DNA of 64,000 bases from Bacillus luti. GTDB lineage: Bacteria; Bacillota; Bacilli; Bacillales; Bacillaceae_G. Shown here in pieces: positions 7,629-16,174 of the stretch (its first letter is position 1; each line of letters begins with the position of its first letter). The stretch covers positions 124,001 to 188,000 of the forward strand of contig NZ_MACI01000069.1 of the NCBI RefSeq assembly GCF_001884105.1. The letters run 5' to 3'. Both the position numbers and the translations under genes were made by a program. The notes under the pieces are model-generated. The model was not told the DNA's origin and ran no database searches. It saw nothing but the letters and a program-made list of their open reading frames with translations.

Positions 7629-9698
7629 ATGAGTAACATATTTGAAGAAGAATTACAGAAAATGAAAGATATTTTATGTACGATGGATGAGCAACTAGAA
7701 CAGCTTGAAAAAATCCCGGTTTATTATGGGGAGGATTTTAAAGAGCAAATTCTTGAAAGTATGAGGGAGTCTAATAGACAAAACTTACGTATCGGTGTAC
7801 AAGAGCCGTACTTTGGAAGATTGGACTTTCAGGAGGATGGCAAAGAAGAGGTTATGCCGATTTACATCGGTAAAGTAGGTGTTTCAGATAAAGATACGAT
7901 GAAACCGATGGTTATAGATTGGCGAGCACCTGTCGCAAGTATGTTTTATTCATTTACCGGTGGTGATGAATTAGCATTTTATCAGTCACCAGACGGGTTG
8001 GTAGAAGGCGATGTTTATTTAAAACGAAACATTTCTATTCGAAAAAGAGAGCTTGAACGTGTTGTAGATACATATGTAAAAGGAAATGAAGATGTATCGC
8101 ATGCCGATGATTTTCTTCTATATCGATTAGGTGAGAATAAAGATAATAAATTGAAAGATATCGTTTCGACTATACAATCGGAACAAAATGATATTATTCG
8201 TGCAGAAAGAAACTTACCATTATTAATCCAAGGGGTTGCAGGGAGCGGAAAGACAACAATCGCTTTACATCGCCTTGCTTTTTTAATTTATGAATATCGT
8301 GAACAATTAGAAGCGGAGAGAATGATTGTATTTGCTCCAAACAGTTTGTTTTTAGATTACATTTCTAGCGTACTTCCTGAATTAGGGGTAGGAAATATTA
8401 GTCAAACAACGTTTCCAGATTGGGCGTTACGTACGTTAGAGGGTTCGGTGAAACTAAAGCAAACAGAAGAAAAATTGAAAGAAGCTTTTTCAATTAATCG
8501 CGATGAAAAAAAGGTAATGCTCGGTAAATTAAAAGGAACGCTGGAATTTAAGACGTTTATAGAAGAAAGAATGATTCAATTTGAAAATGATTTAGTGCCA
8601 ACAAAAGATTTTGAGGCGTGGGATAAAGCTATTATTCCAGTGGAAGACGTTAAAAGATGGATGCAAGTGGAATATAAACATTATCCATTAAAGAAAAGAA
8701 GAGAACGTTTAGTTGGCCGTATGAAACGCTGGATTGAAATTGAGCTTAAAAAGTATGGAGAAACAAACGAGAAAAAGTTACTAAAAAAAGAAGCAACAAA
8801 GAGATTGAATACCTATATGAATTTTTGGCCAAAAATGAGCCCGCTTTCACTATACAGTTCAATGTTGAAAAGTAAAGAAATACTCGACGTACTACCTGAA
8901 GAACTTGTTCAAGAAACAGAAAAGAGTTGTCGTAAAAAAGAAGTGTATGTAGAAGATTTGCCTGCTTTAATTTACATACATCACCGCACGACAGGAATTG
9001 AAATCGGACAGAAGTTTCATCATGTCGTTATTGATGAAGCGCAAGATTTCTCGCCTTTCCAAGTGTATGTATTAAAAGAAATTACATTAGGTAATTCTTT
9101 CACTATATTAGGTGATTTATCGCAAGCGATTTATGATTATCAAGGAATTGAAGACTGGAGTGCTTTTAAGGACGTATTCCAAGAAACAGGTTACTTTGAA
9201 TTAACAAGAAGTTACCGTTCTACAAAAGAAATTATTGAATTTGCAAATGAAATAATTAAAAATGCAGAAATTCCTGTGGGGCTTGCAACACCAGTTTTCC
9301 GTAGTGGTGAAGATGTGAAAGTAATTGGTACAGAAGATCAATTCACTGAAATTGTGAAAACGTTGCAACAGCTGCAAAATGAAGATGTGAAAACAATTGC
9401 GGTAATAGGTAGAACAGATGATGAATGCCGTGAAATGTATGAGAAATTAACGAACGCAGGATTAAAAGTGAATGTAATTGAAGCCGATCAAAGTAAATAT
9501 GAAGGTGGTATTTCTGTAGTACCTGTCTATTTAGCGAAAGGTTTAGAATTTGACGCTGTATTATTAATCGATGTGGATGATGAACATTACACAAATACAA
9601 AACATGATGCGAAGTTACTATACGTCGGATGTACGAGATCACTTCATGATTTATGGATTTTTTATAGTGGGCAAGCGTCTCCGTTAATTAAAGGATAA
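7629..9698 (+). CDS. helD: RNA polymerase recycling motor HelD
   Basis: This is a UvrD/Rep-like superfamily 1 ATPase that in Gram-positive bacteria binds RNA polymerase and strips it from stalled complexes. The coiled N-terminal arm (residues 1-60) precedes the HelD-specific part (VIDWRAPVASMFY). Walker A is GVAGSGKTT (202-210), motif II is VVIDEAQDFSPFQ, followed by GDLSQAIYDYQG, RSYRST and, near the C-terminus, LAKGLEFDAVLLIDV and LYVGCTRS. At 689 residues it is somewhat shorter than B. subtilis HelD. The ATG at 7629 is chosen because AGGAGG lies 10 nt before it. An in-frame TTG 27 nt upstream lacks such a site. Confidence 0.93.
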   Translation: MSNIFEEELQKMKDILCTMDEQLEQLEKIPVYYGEDFKEQILESMRESNRQNLRIGVQEPYFGRLDFQEDGKEEVMPIYIGKVGVSDKDTMKPMVIDWRAPVASMFYSFTGGDELAFYQSPDGLVEGDVYLKRNISIRKRELERVVDTYVKGNEDVSHADDFLLYRLGENKDNKLKDIVSTIQSEQNDIIRAERNLPLLIQGVAGSGKTTIALHRLAFLIYEYREQLEAERMIVFAPNSLFLDYISSVLPELGVGNISQTTFPDWALRTLEGSVKLKQTEEKLKEAFSINRDEKKVMLGKLKGTLEFKTFIEERMIQFENDLVPTKDFEAWDKAIIPVEDVKRWMQVEYKHYPLKKRRERLVGRMKRWIEIELKKYGETNEKKLLKKEATKRLNTYMNFWPKMSPLSLYSSMLKSKEILDVLPEELVQETEKSCRKKEVYVEDLPALIYIHHRTTGIEIGQKFHHVVIDEAQDFSPFQVYVLKEITLGNSFTILGDLSQAIYDYQGIEDWSAFKDVFQETGYFELTRSYRSTKEIIEFANEIIKNAEIPVGLATPVFRSGEDVKVIGTEDQFTEIVKTLQQLQNEDVKTIAVIGRTDDECREMYEKLTNAGLKVNVIEADQSKYEGGISVVPVYLAKGLEFDAVLLIDVDDEHYTNTKHDAKLLYVGCTRSLHDLWIFYSGQASPLIKG

Positions 9699-9708
9699 AA
9701 TAAATAAA

Positions 9709-9755
9709 AAACAAGAGGATTTTCTAGTAAGGCACAGAAAATTCTCTTGTTTTTC
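9709..9755 (+). terminator. terminator after helD
   Basis: An imperfect stem, ACAAGAGGATTTTCT with AGAAAATTCTCTTGT, around a 10-nt loop and a T run. Confidence 0.8.
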
Positions 9756-9777
9756 TATAGAAAGATAGAAGGGGAAA

Positions 9778-10116
9778 ATGAGTATGATTACAAAAGTAAT
9801 AACAAAAAGGAATTGGGAAATCGCAAAAGCAGCTGGAGAAATTAATGAAGCCTCTCTTAAGAATGAGGGGTTTATTCATTGTTCATTATTAGACCAAACC
9901 CTAAAAGTTGCAGAAAAACATTTCATTCACGAAGAAGATGTATTATTACTTACAATAGATCCATCACTAGTAAAAGCAGAAATTAAATATGAACTTGCTT
10001 CAAACGGTCAAGAATACCCGCATGTATACGGAGTAATCAATGTTGAGGCGATTGTAGAGGTTAGCTCATTTCCTAAAGAAAAAGGAGAGTTTATATTACC
10101 AGAGGTACAAAGTTAA
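9778..10116 (+). CDS. DUF952 family protein, 112 aa
   Basis: The protein fits the DUF952 family: a conserved GFIHCS near residue 30 and a region of about 60 residues ending YPHVYGVINVEAIVEV. The family has a small alpha/beta fold related to ADP-ribosyltransferase-like domains and its activity is not established. AAGGGGAAA precedes the start. It sits alone between two hairpin terminators. Confidence 0.85.
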   Translation: MSMITKVITKRNWEIAKAAGEINEASLKNEGFIHCSLLDQTLKVAEKHFIHEEDVLLLTIDPSLVKAEIKYELASNGQEYPHVYGVINVEAIVEVSSFPKEKGEFILPEVQS

Positions 10117-10144
10117 GAGTGTTTTAGCTATTTAAGTTAGCTAG

Positions 10145-10175
10145 AAAAGCACAAATTATATAATTTGTGCTTTTT
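10145..10175 (+). terminator. terminator after DUF952 gene
   Basis: AAAAGCACAAATTATA pairs with TAATTTGTGCTTTT, followed by T residues. Confidence 0.85.
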
Positions 10176-10217
10176 ATTATCCTTTTTTTGTAAATAAGTA
10201 TTGTTTTTGTCACAATG

Positions 10218-10238
10218 ATACTGTACGATACATAGTAT
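10218..10238 (+). promoter_or_regulatory. PadR-type operator, copy 1
   Basis: This imperfect 21-bp palindrome has arms ATACTGTAC and ACATAGTAT. A second copy follows with a 28-nt centre-to-centre offset, directly upstream of padR, so autoregulation is likely. Confidence 0.6.
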
Positions 10239-10245
10239 AAAACAT

Positions 10246-10266
10246 ATACTGTATGACATATAGTAA
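10246..10266 (+). promoter_or_regulatory. PadR-type operator, copy 2
   Basis: This second imperfect 21-bp palindrome (arms ATACTGTAT and ATATAGTAA) ends 18 nt before the padR start codon. Confidence 0.6.
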
Positions 10267-10284
10267 TGGAAATGAGGTGAATAA

Positions 10285-10632
10285 ATGGATGCTTTATTAA
10301 ATTCATTAATTACTGAGCTAAGAAGAGGGACTTTAACATTGGCGGTTTTAAGCCAATTAAGAACGCCGCAATATGGATATTCACTTGTCCAACTATTAGA
10401 GAAATCAGGAATCGTAATCGATCAAAGTACTTTATATCCACTACTTCGCCGATTAGAAAAGCAGGAGTTAGTGACGAGTAGTTGGGATAAAACGGAGAGT
10501 AGACCTCGTAAGTATTATGTTTTAAGTAATTATGGATCAGAGATATTTTTACAATTGAAAAAGCAGTGGGTAAAGGATTCGAAAGAACTTTATAACTTAT
10601 TAAAGGAGGAGGATGAAAATGAGTTTGATTGA
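10285..10632 (+). CDS. PadR family transcriptional regulator
   Basis: This is a 115-residue winged-helix regulator. The motif LRRGTLTLAVLSQL...YGYSLVQLLEKSG and the recognition region QSTLYPLLRRLEKQELVTSSW...RPRKYYVLSNYG are typical of short PadR proteins. Its stop overlaps the start of the HAAS membrane protein by 14 nt, so the two are translationally coupled. This PadR/membrane pairing is a known arrangement in Firmicutes, in which the membrane partner may control or sense with the regulator. Confidence 0.9.
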   Translation: MDALLNSLITELRRGTLTLAVLSQLRTPQYGYSLVQLLEKSGIVIDQSTLYPLLRRLEKQELVTSSWDKTESRPRKYYVLSNYGSEIFLQLKKQWVKDSKELYNLLKEEDENEFD

Positions 10633-11620
10633 TATGTACGTCCATGAAGTTGCGAAGAGATTACCTGAAAAAAATCGTGAAGATATTACACTTGAACTAC
10701 GGTCAACAATAGAGGATATGTTACCAGACGATTATAATGAGGAAGATGTGAAGGGCGTACTCGAAAAATTGGGAAGTCCAGTTTCATTGGCTAATGGGTA
10801 CTTGGATAGACCAATGCATTTAATTGGACCACGTTATTTTGATGTATATACGACGCTATTAAAAATGATTATACCAATTGCAGCTGTTATTGCGCTCATT
10901 TCAATGGTTGCAGAAAATTTTATAGGCTATAATGGTGATCAAGCGGTATTAAATGTTATTTTACAATTGATAGGTAAAGGTATTGGGGAAATTTTTGAGG
11001 TGGGTCTCCATGTATTTTTCTGGTTAACACTTGTATTTGCTGTTTTAGAAAGAACTGATAAAGAAAAGGATCCACACCCATTAACAACAAGCTTAAAAAA
11101 ATGGACACCAGATGACTTGAAAAATGTTTCGTATATCCCGAAGAAAAAGGCGATTTCAAAGTTTGAAGTTTTTGGAGGGTTAATGTGGACGGCAATATGG
11201 GCTACAATTTACTTTTATTCGAATCATCTTGTAGGCGTATATCATGGTACAGAAAATGGACTGAAGTTTGTCGCGCCGACGTTTAATCAAGATGTTTTAC
11301 TTCAATACTGGCCAATCGTTTTGGTTATAATCGTTTTCGAAGTAGCTATATCTCTTTATAAGTTAGTACAGGGACAATGGACGAAAAGATTAGCAATTGG
11401 AAATGCGATTCTTCAAGTAGTAGGAACAATCATATTTATTGTAATTGTAGTAAATCCTCATTTATTTAACGAAGGATTCATTACGTATTTGGCAAATGCA
11501 TTTACTACTTCCCCAGAGGAATTTAAAACGTGGTTAATTGGCGGTGGAATTTTCATTTACACATTATCTGCTGCAATAAATATATTTGATGGTTTCCGAA
11601 AAGCAAGTATTCGTATGTGA
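10619..11620 (+). CDS. HAAS-domain membrane protein, PadR partner
   Basis: The N-terminal 60 residues (YVHEVAKRLPEKNREDITLELRSTIEDML...LEKLGSPVSLANGYL) form the HAAS signalling domain commonly linked to PadR regulators. About six hydrophobic segments follow between residues 85 and 325. Function is unknown but the coupling to padR suggests a shared regulatory unit. ATG 10619 is chosen over ATG 10613, since AAGGAGGAGG would be almost touching the latter. Confidence 0.85.
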   Translation: MSLIDMYVHEVAKRLPEKNREDITLELRSTIEDMLPDDYNEEDVKGVLEKLGSPVSLANGYLDRPMHLIGPRYFDVYTTLLKMIIPIAAVIALISMVAENFIGYNGDQAVLNVILQLIGKGIGEIFEVGLHVFFWLTLVFAVLERTDKEKDPHPLTTSLKKWTPDDLKNVSYIPKKKAISKFEVFGGLMWTAIWATIYFYSNHLVGVYHGTENGLKFVAPTFNQDVLLQYWPIVLVIIVFEVAISLYKLVQGQWTKRLAIGNAILQVVGTIIFIVIVVNPHLFNEGFITYLANAFTTSPEEFKTWLIGGGIFIYTLSAAINIFDGFRKASIRM

Positions 11621-11670
11621 AAATGAATCAGAAATTCCAATAAGATAATGATTATGAAAGGAAGAAAACA

Positions 11671-12183
11671 ATGATAAGGGAAGCAACGATAAAAGATTTA
11701 GCCTTTATTTTAGATATTTATAATGATGCGATACTGTATACAACGGCTGTGTATGCATATAAACCTGTGACCCTTGAAAATAGAATAGATTGGTATGAAC
11801 AAAAAAAGGCTGACGGTTATCCCATTTTCGTATACCAATTAGGTAATAAAGTAGTAGGATTTGCGACATTTGGACCATTTAGAGCTTGGCCTGCTTATAA
11901 ATATTCAATTGAGCATTCGGTGTATGTTGATAAGGAATATAGAAAAAATGGGATTGGGACTTCTTTAATGAAAACATTAATCGAAATTGCAAAAGAAAGA
12001 GAATATATGACCTTAATTGCTGGAATTGATGCGGAAAACGAGAAAAGTATTGCTTTGCATCAAAACTATGGATTTGTTCATGCAGGGACAATAAAAAAAG
12101 CAGGTTATAAATTTGATAAATGGCTAGATTTAGCCTTTTATCAATTGGAGCTTAATGGACCTGTAAATCCTTTAGAAGAATAG
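11671..12183 (+). CDS. GNAT N-acetyltransferase, phosphinothricin-type
   Basis: This is an acetyl-CoA-dependent N-acetyltransferase. The start MIREATIKDLAFILDIYNDAI, the YSIEHSVYVDKEYRKNGIGTSLMKTLIEIAK segment holding the Q/RxxGxG acetyl-CoA loop, and NEKSIALHQNYGFVHAGT match the Pat/YwnH group, which acetylates phosphinothricin or related amino-acid analogues such as methionine sulfone. The actual substrate cannot be told from sequence. GAAAGGAAG precedes the ATG. Confidence 0.87.
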   Translation: MIREATIKDLAFILDIYNDAILYTTAVYAYKPVTLENRIDWYEQKKADGYPIFVYQLGNKVVGFATFGPFRAWPAYKYSIEHSVYVDKEYRKNGIGTSLMKTLIEIAKEREYMTLIAGIDAENEKSIALHQNYGFVHAGTIKKAGYKFDKWLDLAFYQLELNGPVNPLEE

Positions 12184-12208
12184 AAGTTTTTCGTGAAATT
12201 TATTTTTA

Positions 12209-12240
12209 GGTAGCAAGGAATAATCCGTGCTACCTTTTTC
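12209..12240 (+). terminator. terminator after GNAT gene
   Basis: GGTAGCA and TGCTACC form a stem around a 12-nt loop, followed by TTTTT. Confidence 0.8.
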
Positions 12241-12318
12241 TTATTGTAATAGCAAAAATGATCTTACAGAAAGGAATTTTATATTCTATATTGAATTATT
12301 AGAAGGTGATATTACGAT

Positions 12319-13113
12319 GTGAAAAGAGGAATGGAAATGGAAACTGTCATTCAAAAAATAAAAGAGATACAATCTGGTCATGTAGGAGTAGCTATTTATT
12401 CTACAAAAAATGAACGTGTAATTGCTTCATATAATGATGAACTATATATTCCATTAGCATCAGCAGCTAAAGTGGCAATTGGATTTGCACTAGCAAAGAT
12501 GGTGAGGGAGAAAAAAGTTTCTTGGAATGATATACTTCATCACATTAAGTTTAATTCAGGTGAAGATAGTGCACAGCTATATCCACATTTACAAGGAAGA
12601 ACTACATTAACACTTAGTAAAGCGGTGGAAGTGATGATAGCTTGTCATGACAGTTATGTTGCGCAGTCAATTGTAATGCATTGCGGAGGATGGAATACTG
12701 TCAGAGAATATGTTTTAACATACTTTTCGAAGATTTATATCCAGGAAAACCCTAAAGACGAGAAAAATATTGGAGAGTTAAATCAAGTTCTTTCGCTTTT
12801 AGTTCATATTTTTCAAGGGTATAAAACAGAACCAGAATTATGGGAACCAATTGTAAACGGGATAGTAAGACAACAAGGTGAATATGATGGAATACCTTCA
12901 TATCATTTAGCTCATATGACGGGTGGATTGTCCACAGCTACAATAAATATTGGTATAATAGGAATGTTTAATGAATTCCCGTTTCTTTATGTTATTGGAG
13001 GAAAAGATTTACCTAATCGACGTGAAAATAAAGAGGTAGATGAAGAGTTTGCAGCAGCTTTGAACCACATATACAAAGAATATATTGAAAACATGCTAGA
13101 GGTGAACAATTGA
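12319..13113 (+). CDS. class A beta-lactamase-fold serine hydrolase
   Basis: The protein has the penicillin-binding fold: PLASAAKVAIGFALA contains SxxK (S48-K51). The second motif is only HDSYVAQS (no SDN), and in place of KTG there is HMTGG. There is no signal peptide, so it would be cytoplasmic. These changes argue against a true secreted beta-lactamase; it is likely a divergent serine hydrolase. The GTG start is placed 8 nt after AAGGTGAT. The downstream membrane protein gene overlaps by 4 nt. Confidence 0.8.
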   Translation: MKRGMEMETVIQKIKEIQSGHVGVAIYSTKNERVIASYNDELYIPLASAAKVAIGFALAKMVREKKVSWNDILHHIKFNSGEDSAQLYPHLQGRTTLTLSKAVEVMIACHDSYVAQSIVMHCGGWNTVREYVLTYFSKIYIQENPKDEKNIGELNQVLSLLVHIFQGYKTEPELWEPIVNGIVRQQGEYDGIPSYHLAHMTGGLSTATINIGIIGMFNEFPFLYVIGGKDLPNRRENKEVDEEFAAALNHIYKEYIENMLEVNN

Positions 13114-13481
13114 AGAGAAACTTAAAAACTTCAACGATTATCATTTTAATTGTAACAATTATTGCTCTTGAAGTTGGAATCGCACTATATGATCACAATT
13201 TGTCATTAGATACAATTTATTTTGCAGCGATCCTTATTTGTATTGTATTGCTTTTTGGCACACGTGTTTCTGAAGAGAAAGAAAATACATCGAAACAAGG
13301 ACTAAGAAAAACAACTCTTATATTTTGGTCATCTATTTTATTGTCTATCGCTTGTTTTGCAGTTATAAGTTACATAAGGGTAGGCAGTGTCTCTGTACCA
13401 GGGATAATTGGCTTTTCATGCTTTGTTACATATGGTGGATTCGTATTTATTAGTATTTTAAAGAGAAAAAATAAAATGTAG
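13110..13481 (+). CDS. four-TM hypothetical membrane protein, 123 aa
   Basis: I do not recognise this family. It has four hydrophobic segments (about residues 8-27, 32-51, 69-89 and 95-117), with charged stretches such as RVSEEKENTSKQGLRKT between the second and third. The TTG start overlaps the stop of the preceding serine hydrolase gene and is preceded by AGAGGTGAAC, which indicates translational coupling. Confidence 0.7.
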   Translation: MKRNLKTSTIIILIVTIIALEVGIALYDHNLSLDTIYFAAILICIVLLFGTRVSEEKENTSKQGLRKTTLIFWSSILLSIACFAVISYIRVGSVSVPGIIGFSCFVTYGGFVFISILKRKNKM

Positions 13482-13507
13482 CTTACTAAGCTGAAAGGAT
13501 GATATAT

Positions 13508-13924
13508 ATGAAACATATAGAAAGTGGTACTCGCAATGAAGGAGAATACATAAAAAATAAAGTAATTCAATATAACATGTCCATCTTAACAGAGGAAGTA
13601 AAACAACAGATGGAACAAGTAAGTTTTGTAGTGAAAGATGAAGAAGGGAAAATTTTTGGTGGTGTAACAGGAACGATGTATTTTTATCATCTTCATATCG
13701 ATTTTTTATGGGTTGATGAATCAGTTCGCCATGATGGATACGGCAGTCAATTGCTACATAAAATCGAAGAAATTGCGCAGGAAAAAGGGTGTAGATTAAT
13801 ATTATTAGATTCATTTAGTTTCCAAGCGCCAGAGTTTTACAAAAAGCATGGTTACAGAGAATATGGTGTTGTTGAAGATCACCCGAAAGGGCATAATCAA
13901 CACTTTTTCGAAAAGAGATTATAA
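13508..13924 (+). CDS. GNAT family N-acetyltransferase
   Basis: This is a small acetyltransferase of 138 residues. The central IDFLWVDESVRHDGYGSQLLHKIEEIAQEKG holds the acetyl-CoA loop (R-x-D-G-Y-G-S) and the C-terminal half reads SFQAPEFYKKHGYREYGVV, the usual beta-5/alpha-4 region. The overall order fits the short GNAT group seen in Bacillus. AAAGGATGAT lies 6 nt before the ATG at 13508. An earlier in-frame ATG overlaps that site and is rejected. Substrate is unknown. Confidence 0.85.
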   Translation: MKHIESGTRNEGEYIKNKVIQYNMSILTEEVKQQMEQVSFVVKDEEGKIFGGVTGTMYFYHLHIDFLWVDESVRHDGYGSQLLHKIEEIAQEKGCRLILLDSFSFQAPEFYKKHGYREYGVVEDHPKGHNQHFFEKRL

Positions 13925-13959
13925 TAATATTATGTAGACTAGATGGCGGGAGTATTAAA

Positions 13960-14364
13960 ATGTACACTTATAAATTGCAACACGAACAACCGATCTGCGT
14001 GGAGAAAATAAAAACACTTTATGATTCTGTCGGTTGGTGGCCAGAAAGAAAAGAAATAGATATTGAAAAAATGTTAAAGAATAGTATAGCAATTGGAGTA
14101 TGGAAAGAAAACGAATTAATTGGATTTGCTAGAATCGTTTCTGATGGTGTTTTTCGAGCATACATAGAAGATGTTGTCGTACACGAGAGTGTAAGAAATC
14201 AAGGTATTGGAGAGAAGATGCTTACAATGTTACTCGAGGAAATATCTCATATTCATATTGTTAGTCTATTTTGCGAAGAGAAACTACTGCAGTTTTATGG
14301 TGAACAGCAATTTCAAGCGACGAAGCAAATTGTGATGCACCGTAATCAAATCGTGAAAGAATAA
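13960..14364 (+). CDS. GNAT family N-acetyltransferase
   Basis: This 134-residue acetyltransferase starts with KIKTLYDSVGWWPERK. It then shows IGFARIVSDGVFRAYIEDVVVHESVRNQGIGEKMLTMLLEEI, whose RNQGIGE is the pyrophosphate-binding loop. The C-terminus (FCEEKLLQFYGEQQFQA) fits the Y/F-containing final motif. GGCGGGAG precedes the start. It is 35 nt after the previous GNAT gene and 15 nt before the MmcQ gene, so the three may be one transcript. Substrate is unknown. Confidence 0.85.
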   Translation: MYTYKLQHEQPICVEKIKTLYDSVGWWPERKEIDIEKMLKNSIAIGVWKENELIGFARIVSDGVFRAYIEDVVVHESVRNQGIGEKMLTMLLEEISHIHIVSLFCEEKLLQFYGEQQFQATKQIVMHRNQIVKE

Positions 14365-14379
14365 GAGGTGCCAATTAGA

Positions 14380-14760
14380 ATGAATGCAACAAGAGCATAT
14401 TGTTTATCGAAAAGAAAAGCGACAGAGGATTCTCCAGATGGCTGGAGCGCAACGTGTATGAGGTTAAACAATAAAATATTTGCGATATTGAACCATGAAG
14501 AAGGTGAAAAAGCTGCGATTACATTAAAATGTGATCCAGAACTCGCATTAAGAATCAGAGAAGATTATCCTGAAACAATTATTCCAGGGTATCATATGAA
14601 TAAAAAGCATTGGAACACAGTGTACATACATAAGGATGTAGGACAAGAACAAATTAATAAGATGATAGATTGGTCGTATGATTTAATACTGCACTCATTT
14701 TCAAAGAAAAAGCAGCAAGAGTTAATGGATGAAATGAAAAGTGAAGATGCTCAAAAATAA
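14380..14760 (+). CDS. MmcQ/YjbR family protein, 126 aa
   Basis: The protein matches the MmcQ/YjbR group (CyaY-like fold, often called DNA-binding though function is not settled). Hallmarks are the run KRKATEDSPDGWSATCMRLNNKIFA, LKCDPELALRIREDYPETIIPGYHMNKKHWNTVY and the terminal helix WSYDLILHSFSKK. ATG 14380 lies 9 nt after AGAGGTG, and a GTG four codons upstream overlaps that site. Confidence 0.85.
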   Translation: MNATRAYCLSKRKATEDSPDGWSATCMRLNNKIFAILNHEEGEKAAITLKCDPELALRIREDYPETIIPGYHMNKKHWNTVYIHKDVGQEQINKMIDWSYDLILHSFSKKKQQELMDEMKSEDAQK

Positions 14761-14791
14761 CTTGTGAAATTATTTTGCAAGTTATTTTTAG
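14756..14791 (+). terminator. terminator after MmcQ gene
   Basis: AATAACTTG pairs with CAAGTTATT around a 13-nt loop, followed by TTTA. The stem overlaps the stop codon. Confidence 0.7.
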
Positions 14792-14833
14792 TTTTAGTTT
14801 GATAAAGAAAAGTATAAACTAGGAGAAGTTGTA

Positions 14834-15220
14834 ATGAAAAATAAAAGAAATAGAATGCTATATGCAATCTTTACTATCATCGTCATTGTTTTAGGTCTGA
14901 GTTCAAGAAAGTTTGCTTTTGCGTTACCGGATCTATTAAATGCTTACTTAGGTGATGCTTTATGGGCATTAATGATTTTTACTGGATTTGGATTTTTATT
15001 TCCTAAAATAGAAACGAAGAAGTTAACTTTTATTAGTTTACTATTTTGCTACGGGATTGAAATGAGCCAATTGTACCATTCACCATGGATTGATAGTATT
15101 CGTGCAACGACTTTAGGTGGACTCATATTAGGTTACGGATTTTTGTGGAGTGACTTAGTTGCTTATACAATTGGTGTGGGGATAGGAATACTTTTAGAGC
15201 TTAAGTTAAAAAAGAAATAG
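14834..15220 (+). CDS. DUF2809 family membrane protein
   Basis: This 128-residue integral membrane protein has about four membrane segments. The motif GLSSRKFAFALPDLLNAYLGDALWALMIFTGFGFLFP, followed by CYGIEMSQLYHSPWIDSIRATTLGGLILGYGFLWSDLVAY, is characteristic of DUF2809, a VanZ-like family of unknown function. AGGAGAAG precedes the ATG. The gene is followed 24 nt later by a phosphotransferase gene. Confidence 0.85.
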   Translation: MKNKRNRMLYAIFTIIVIVLGLSSRKFAFALPDLLNAYLGDALWALMIFTGFGFLFPKIETKKLTFISLLFCYGIEMSQLYHSPWIDSIRATTLGGLILGYGFLWSDLVAYTIGVGIGILLELKLKKK

Positions 15221-15244
15221 GAATTAATAAAGGGGTATTTGTAT

Positions 15245-16174
15245 ATGGAGAATGCATTGAAAATTGCAAAGTTTTGGTTTCAAAATGAACAAGTGATAGC
15301 TACAGTCATTCAATCGAAAGTCACGAAGCTTACGTGTAATAATAAAGTGTATATATTAAAGGAAAAGGGATTGATAGAGCAGCTTCTAGTTGAACTAGAT
15401 GTATTAGAAAGGCTTGAAGAAAAAGGAATAAAAGTACAAAAAATAGTGCGAACGAAAAGTGATGAAAGGTATGTATTTTATAAAGAGAAGTATTATTGTT
15501 TGTATGAGTATGTTGTTGGAAATGTACTAGAAATAAAAGATACAGAAAATCTGAAAGAGCTAGGGAGCATAATTGGAGAAGAAATAGCTAATCTACATCA
15601 AGCATTAAATTCAGTGAATCGTGCAAATGAGTTAATAAAAAGAGATTTATACAAAGTAGTGTATGGGTGGGCTTTACCAATTTTAGAAAAGAAAGAGCAT
15701 ATTCATAGGGGTGTAATTAAACGAATGCAACAATTACATACGGCTTTCAAGGAAACCGTTCAATCATTACCAAAACAAATCATTCATCGCGATATGCACT
15801 TATCGAATGTAATCTTTAAAAGTAATCAATTTCAAGGATTTATAGATTTTGAGCTTTTAGAAAACAATGTAAGAGTATTTGATATATGCTATTGTTGTAC
15901 GAGCATTTTAAGTGAGTTATATAGTGATGAAACATTAAGAGGGAAATGGTTACATATAGTCAGCAAAGTTTTTGAAGGGTATTATAAACAAAATAATTTA
16001 ACACATGAAGAAATAAATGCCATTTGGTACGTTATGCTTTCAATTCAAGTAATCTTTGTTACTTATTTTGTCCAATTACCAGACTTATTAAGGCTAAATG
16101 AAGAGATGTTCTTATGGATTTTTGCTAATAAGGAGGATATTGAAGAAGCAATAGGAGGCATTGTAAAGGTATGA
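15245..16174 (+). CDS. APH-family phosphotransferase
   Basis: This 309-residue protein has an aminoglycoside/choline kinase-like fold. IIHRDMHLSNVIF is the Brenner catalytic loop (HxDxxxxN) and GFIDFELLENNVRVFDICYC carries the metal-binding Asp. The N-lobe has the YILKEKG ATP lysine region. The family phosphorylates small molecules such as homoserine, fructosamine, choline or aminoglycosides, and the substrate cannot be assigned here. ATG 15245 is preferred over a TTG two codons upstream, given AAGGGG 9 nt before it. It overlaps the next kinase gene by 4 nt. Confidence 0.85.
   Translation: MENALKIAKFWFQNEQVIATVIQSKVTKLTCNNKVYILKEKGLIEQLLVELDVLERLEEKGIKVQKIVRTKSDERYVFYKEKYYCLYEYVVGNVLEIKDTENLKELGSIIGEEIANLHQALNSVNRANELIKRDLYKVVYGWALPILEKKEHIHRGVIKRMQQLHTAFKETVQSLPKQIIHRDMHLSNVIFKSNQFQGFIDFELLENNVRVFDICYCCTSILSELYSDETLRGKWLHIVSKVFEGYYKQNNLTHEEINAIWYVMLSIQVIFVTYFVQLPDLLRLNEEMFLWIFANKEDIEEAIGGIVKV

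Noticed and set aside
12319-13113. Secreted beta-lactamase resistance gene
   Set aside because: No signal peptide and altered SDN and KTG motifs make a classical resistance enzyme unlikely.
15245-16174. Aminoglycoside resistance phosphotransferase
   Set aside because: The APH fold is clear, but the same fold serves many metabolic kinases and nothing indicates an antibiotic substrate.
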